DNA of 64,000 nt from CAUSKK01 sp963532425 (lineage in GTDB: Bacteria; Pseudomonadota; Gammaproteobacteria; Cardiobacteriales; Cardiobacteriaceae). Each line of letters opens with the position of its first letter. The first letter of the stretch is position 1. The stretch covers positions 186,001 to 250,000 of the forward strand of contig CAUSKK010000001.1 of the NCBI GenBank assembly GCA_963532425.1, written 5' to 3'. Below the pieces are notes generated by a model, which saw only the letters and a program-made list of their open reading frames with translations, searched no databases and was not told the DNA's origin. This document shows positions 63,847 through 64,000 of the stretch, in pieces. Both the position numbers and the translations under genes were made by a program.

Positions 63847-64000
63847 CTAGTGGGAATCGGCGTCGGGGTCGTCCCGGGCCGGGGCGGGGCTGCGTTCGGG
63901 GCCGCCGGCCTGGCCGAGCAGTTCCTGCCATTCGTTCTGCATGGTGGCACTGAGAGCCAGCGGCCGATTGTCCTCGTCGAGCACCTCGACGCCGCCGATT
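63847..64000 (-). CDS. C-terminal fragment of an unidentified protein (partial)
   Basis: An open minus-strand frame of 50 codons enters from the right edge and ends at the TAG at 63849. It reads IGGVEVLDEDNRPLALSATM, QNEWQELLGQAGG and an Ala/Pro/Asp tail ending DDPDADSH. It precedes recC by 12 bp on the same strand. Too little is visible to name it, and the start lies outside the window. Confidence 0.6.
   Translation of the reverse strand, partial: IGGVEVLDEDNRPLALSATMQNEWQELLGQAGGPERSPAPARDDPDADSH

Overview
The window looks like a GC-rich gammaproteobacterial chromosome. It carries recC-recB-recD, bamA, valS, carA, putA, mutY, slyD, pgpA, pyrD, dapF, dld, znuA, rpiB, a MscK-type channel and corC, with no phage, plasmid or conjugation genes and no recognisable insertion sequence. 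My best guess is a relative of Cardiobacterium; this rests on gene content and base composition only.

The outstanding feature is a 10-bp palindrome, GAAGCGCTTC (core AGCGCT), that recurs far above chance. Several hundred copies or close variants pack into islands at about 5.5-6.6, 15.9-17.4, 26.5-29.2, 39.3-41.6, 49.5-50.3 and 53.5 kb, plus 60.15-60.49 kb, roughly 9 kb in all. The first six islands lie between convergent genes, usually bounded on both sides by terminators facing inward. None of the eight divergent gaps has a copy. The exception to the convergent rule is an 11-copy island inside the recC-recB gap. Single or paired copies serve as terminator hairpins, as the Shine-Dalgarno of deoA, and as in-frame codons (EAL, KRF, SAS) in loops or tails of proteins.

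Layout: (1) bamA (cut by the left edge) and valS, both leftward, then an MglB-like lipoprotein rightward. (2) carA with a small membrane protein leftward; ilvE-MFS-ssb-putA-mutY rightward. (3) YccS-like, slyD, an unknown gene, pgpA, pyrD and a GNAT gene leftward. (4) An L,D-transpeptidase-DedA-agmatinase-secreted protein operon rightward. (5) dapF, deoC and deoA leftward. (6) A Kef-type antiporter, dld, two lipoproteins, a secreted protein and lpdA rightward. (7) A second DedA and an EamA half-transporter leftward, an anchored aspartic protease rightward. (8) A leftward RNA-repair-like operon (kinase-RNA ligase fusion plus calcineurin-like phosphoesterase) directly downstream of tRNA-Thr. (9) rpiB leftward and mscK rightward; corC, a TPR gene and a DUF3298-like gene leftward. 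(10) znuA leftward, tRNA Gly-Cys-Gly rightward, recCBD leftward to the right edge.

Other points of note: dld and the aspartic protease gene are each followed by a second, mostly synonymously diverged copy of their own 3' end, suggesting recombination with a diverged homologue or the footprint of a lost element. The DeoC homologue has Arg in place of the Schiff-base Lys and Glu in place of the catalytic Asp.
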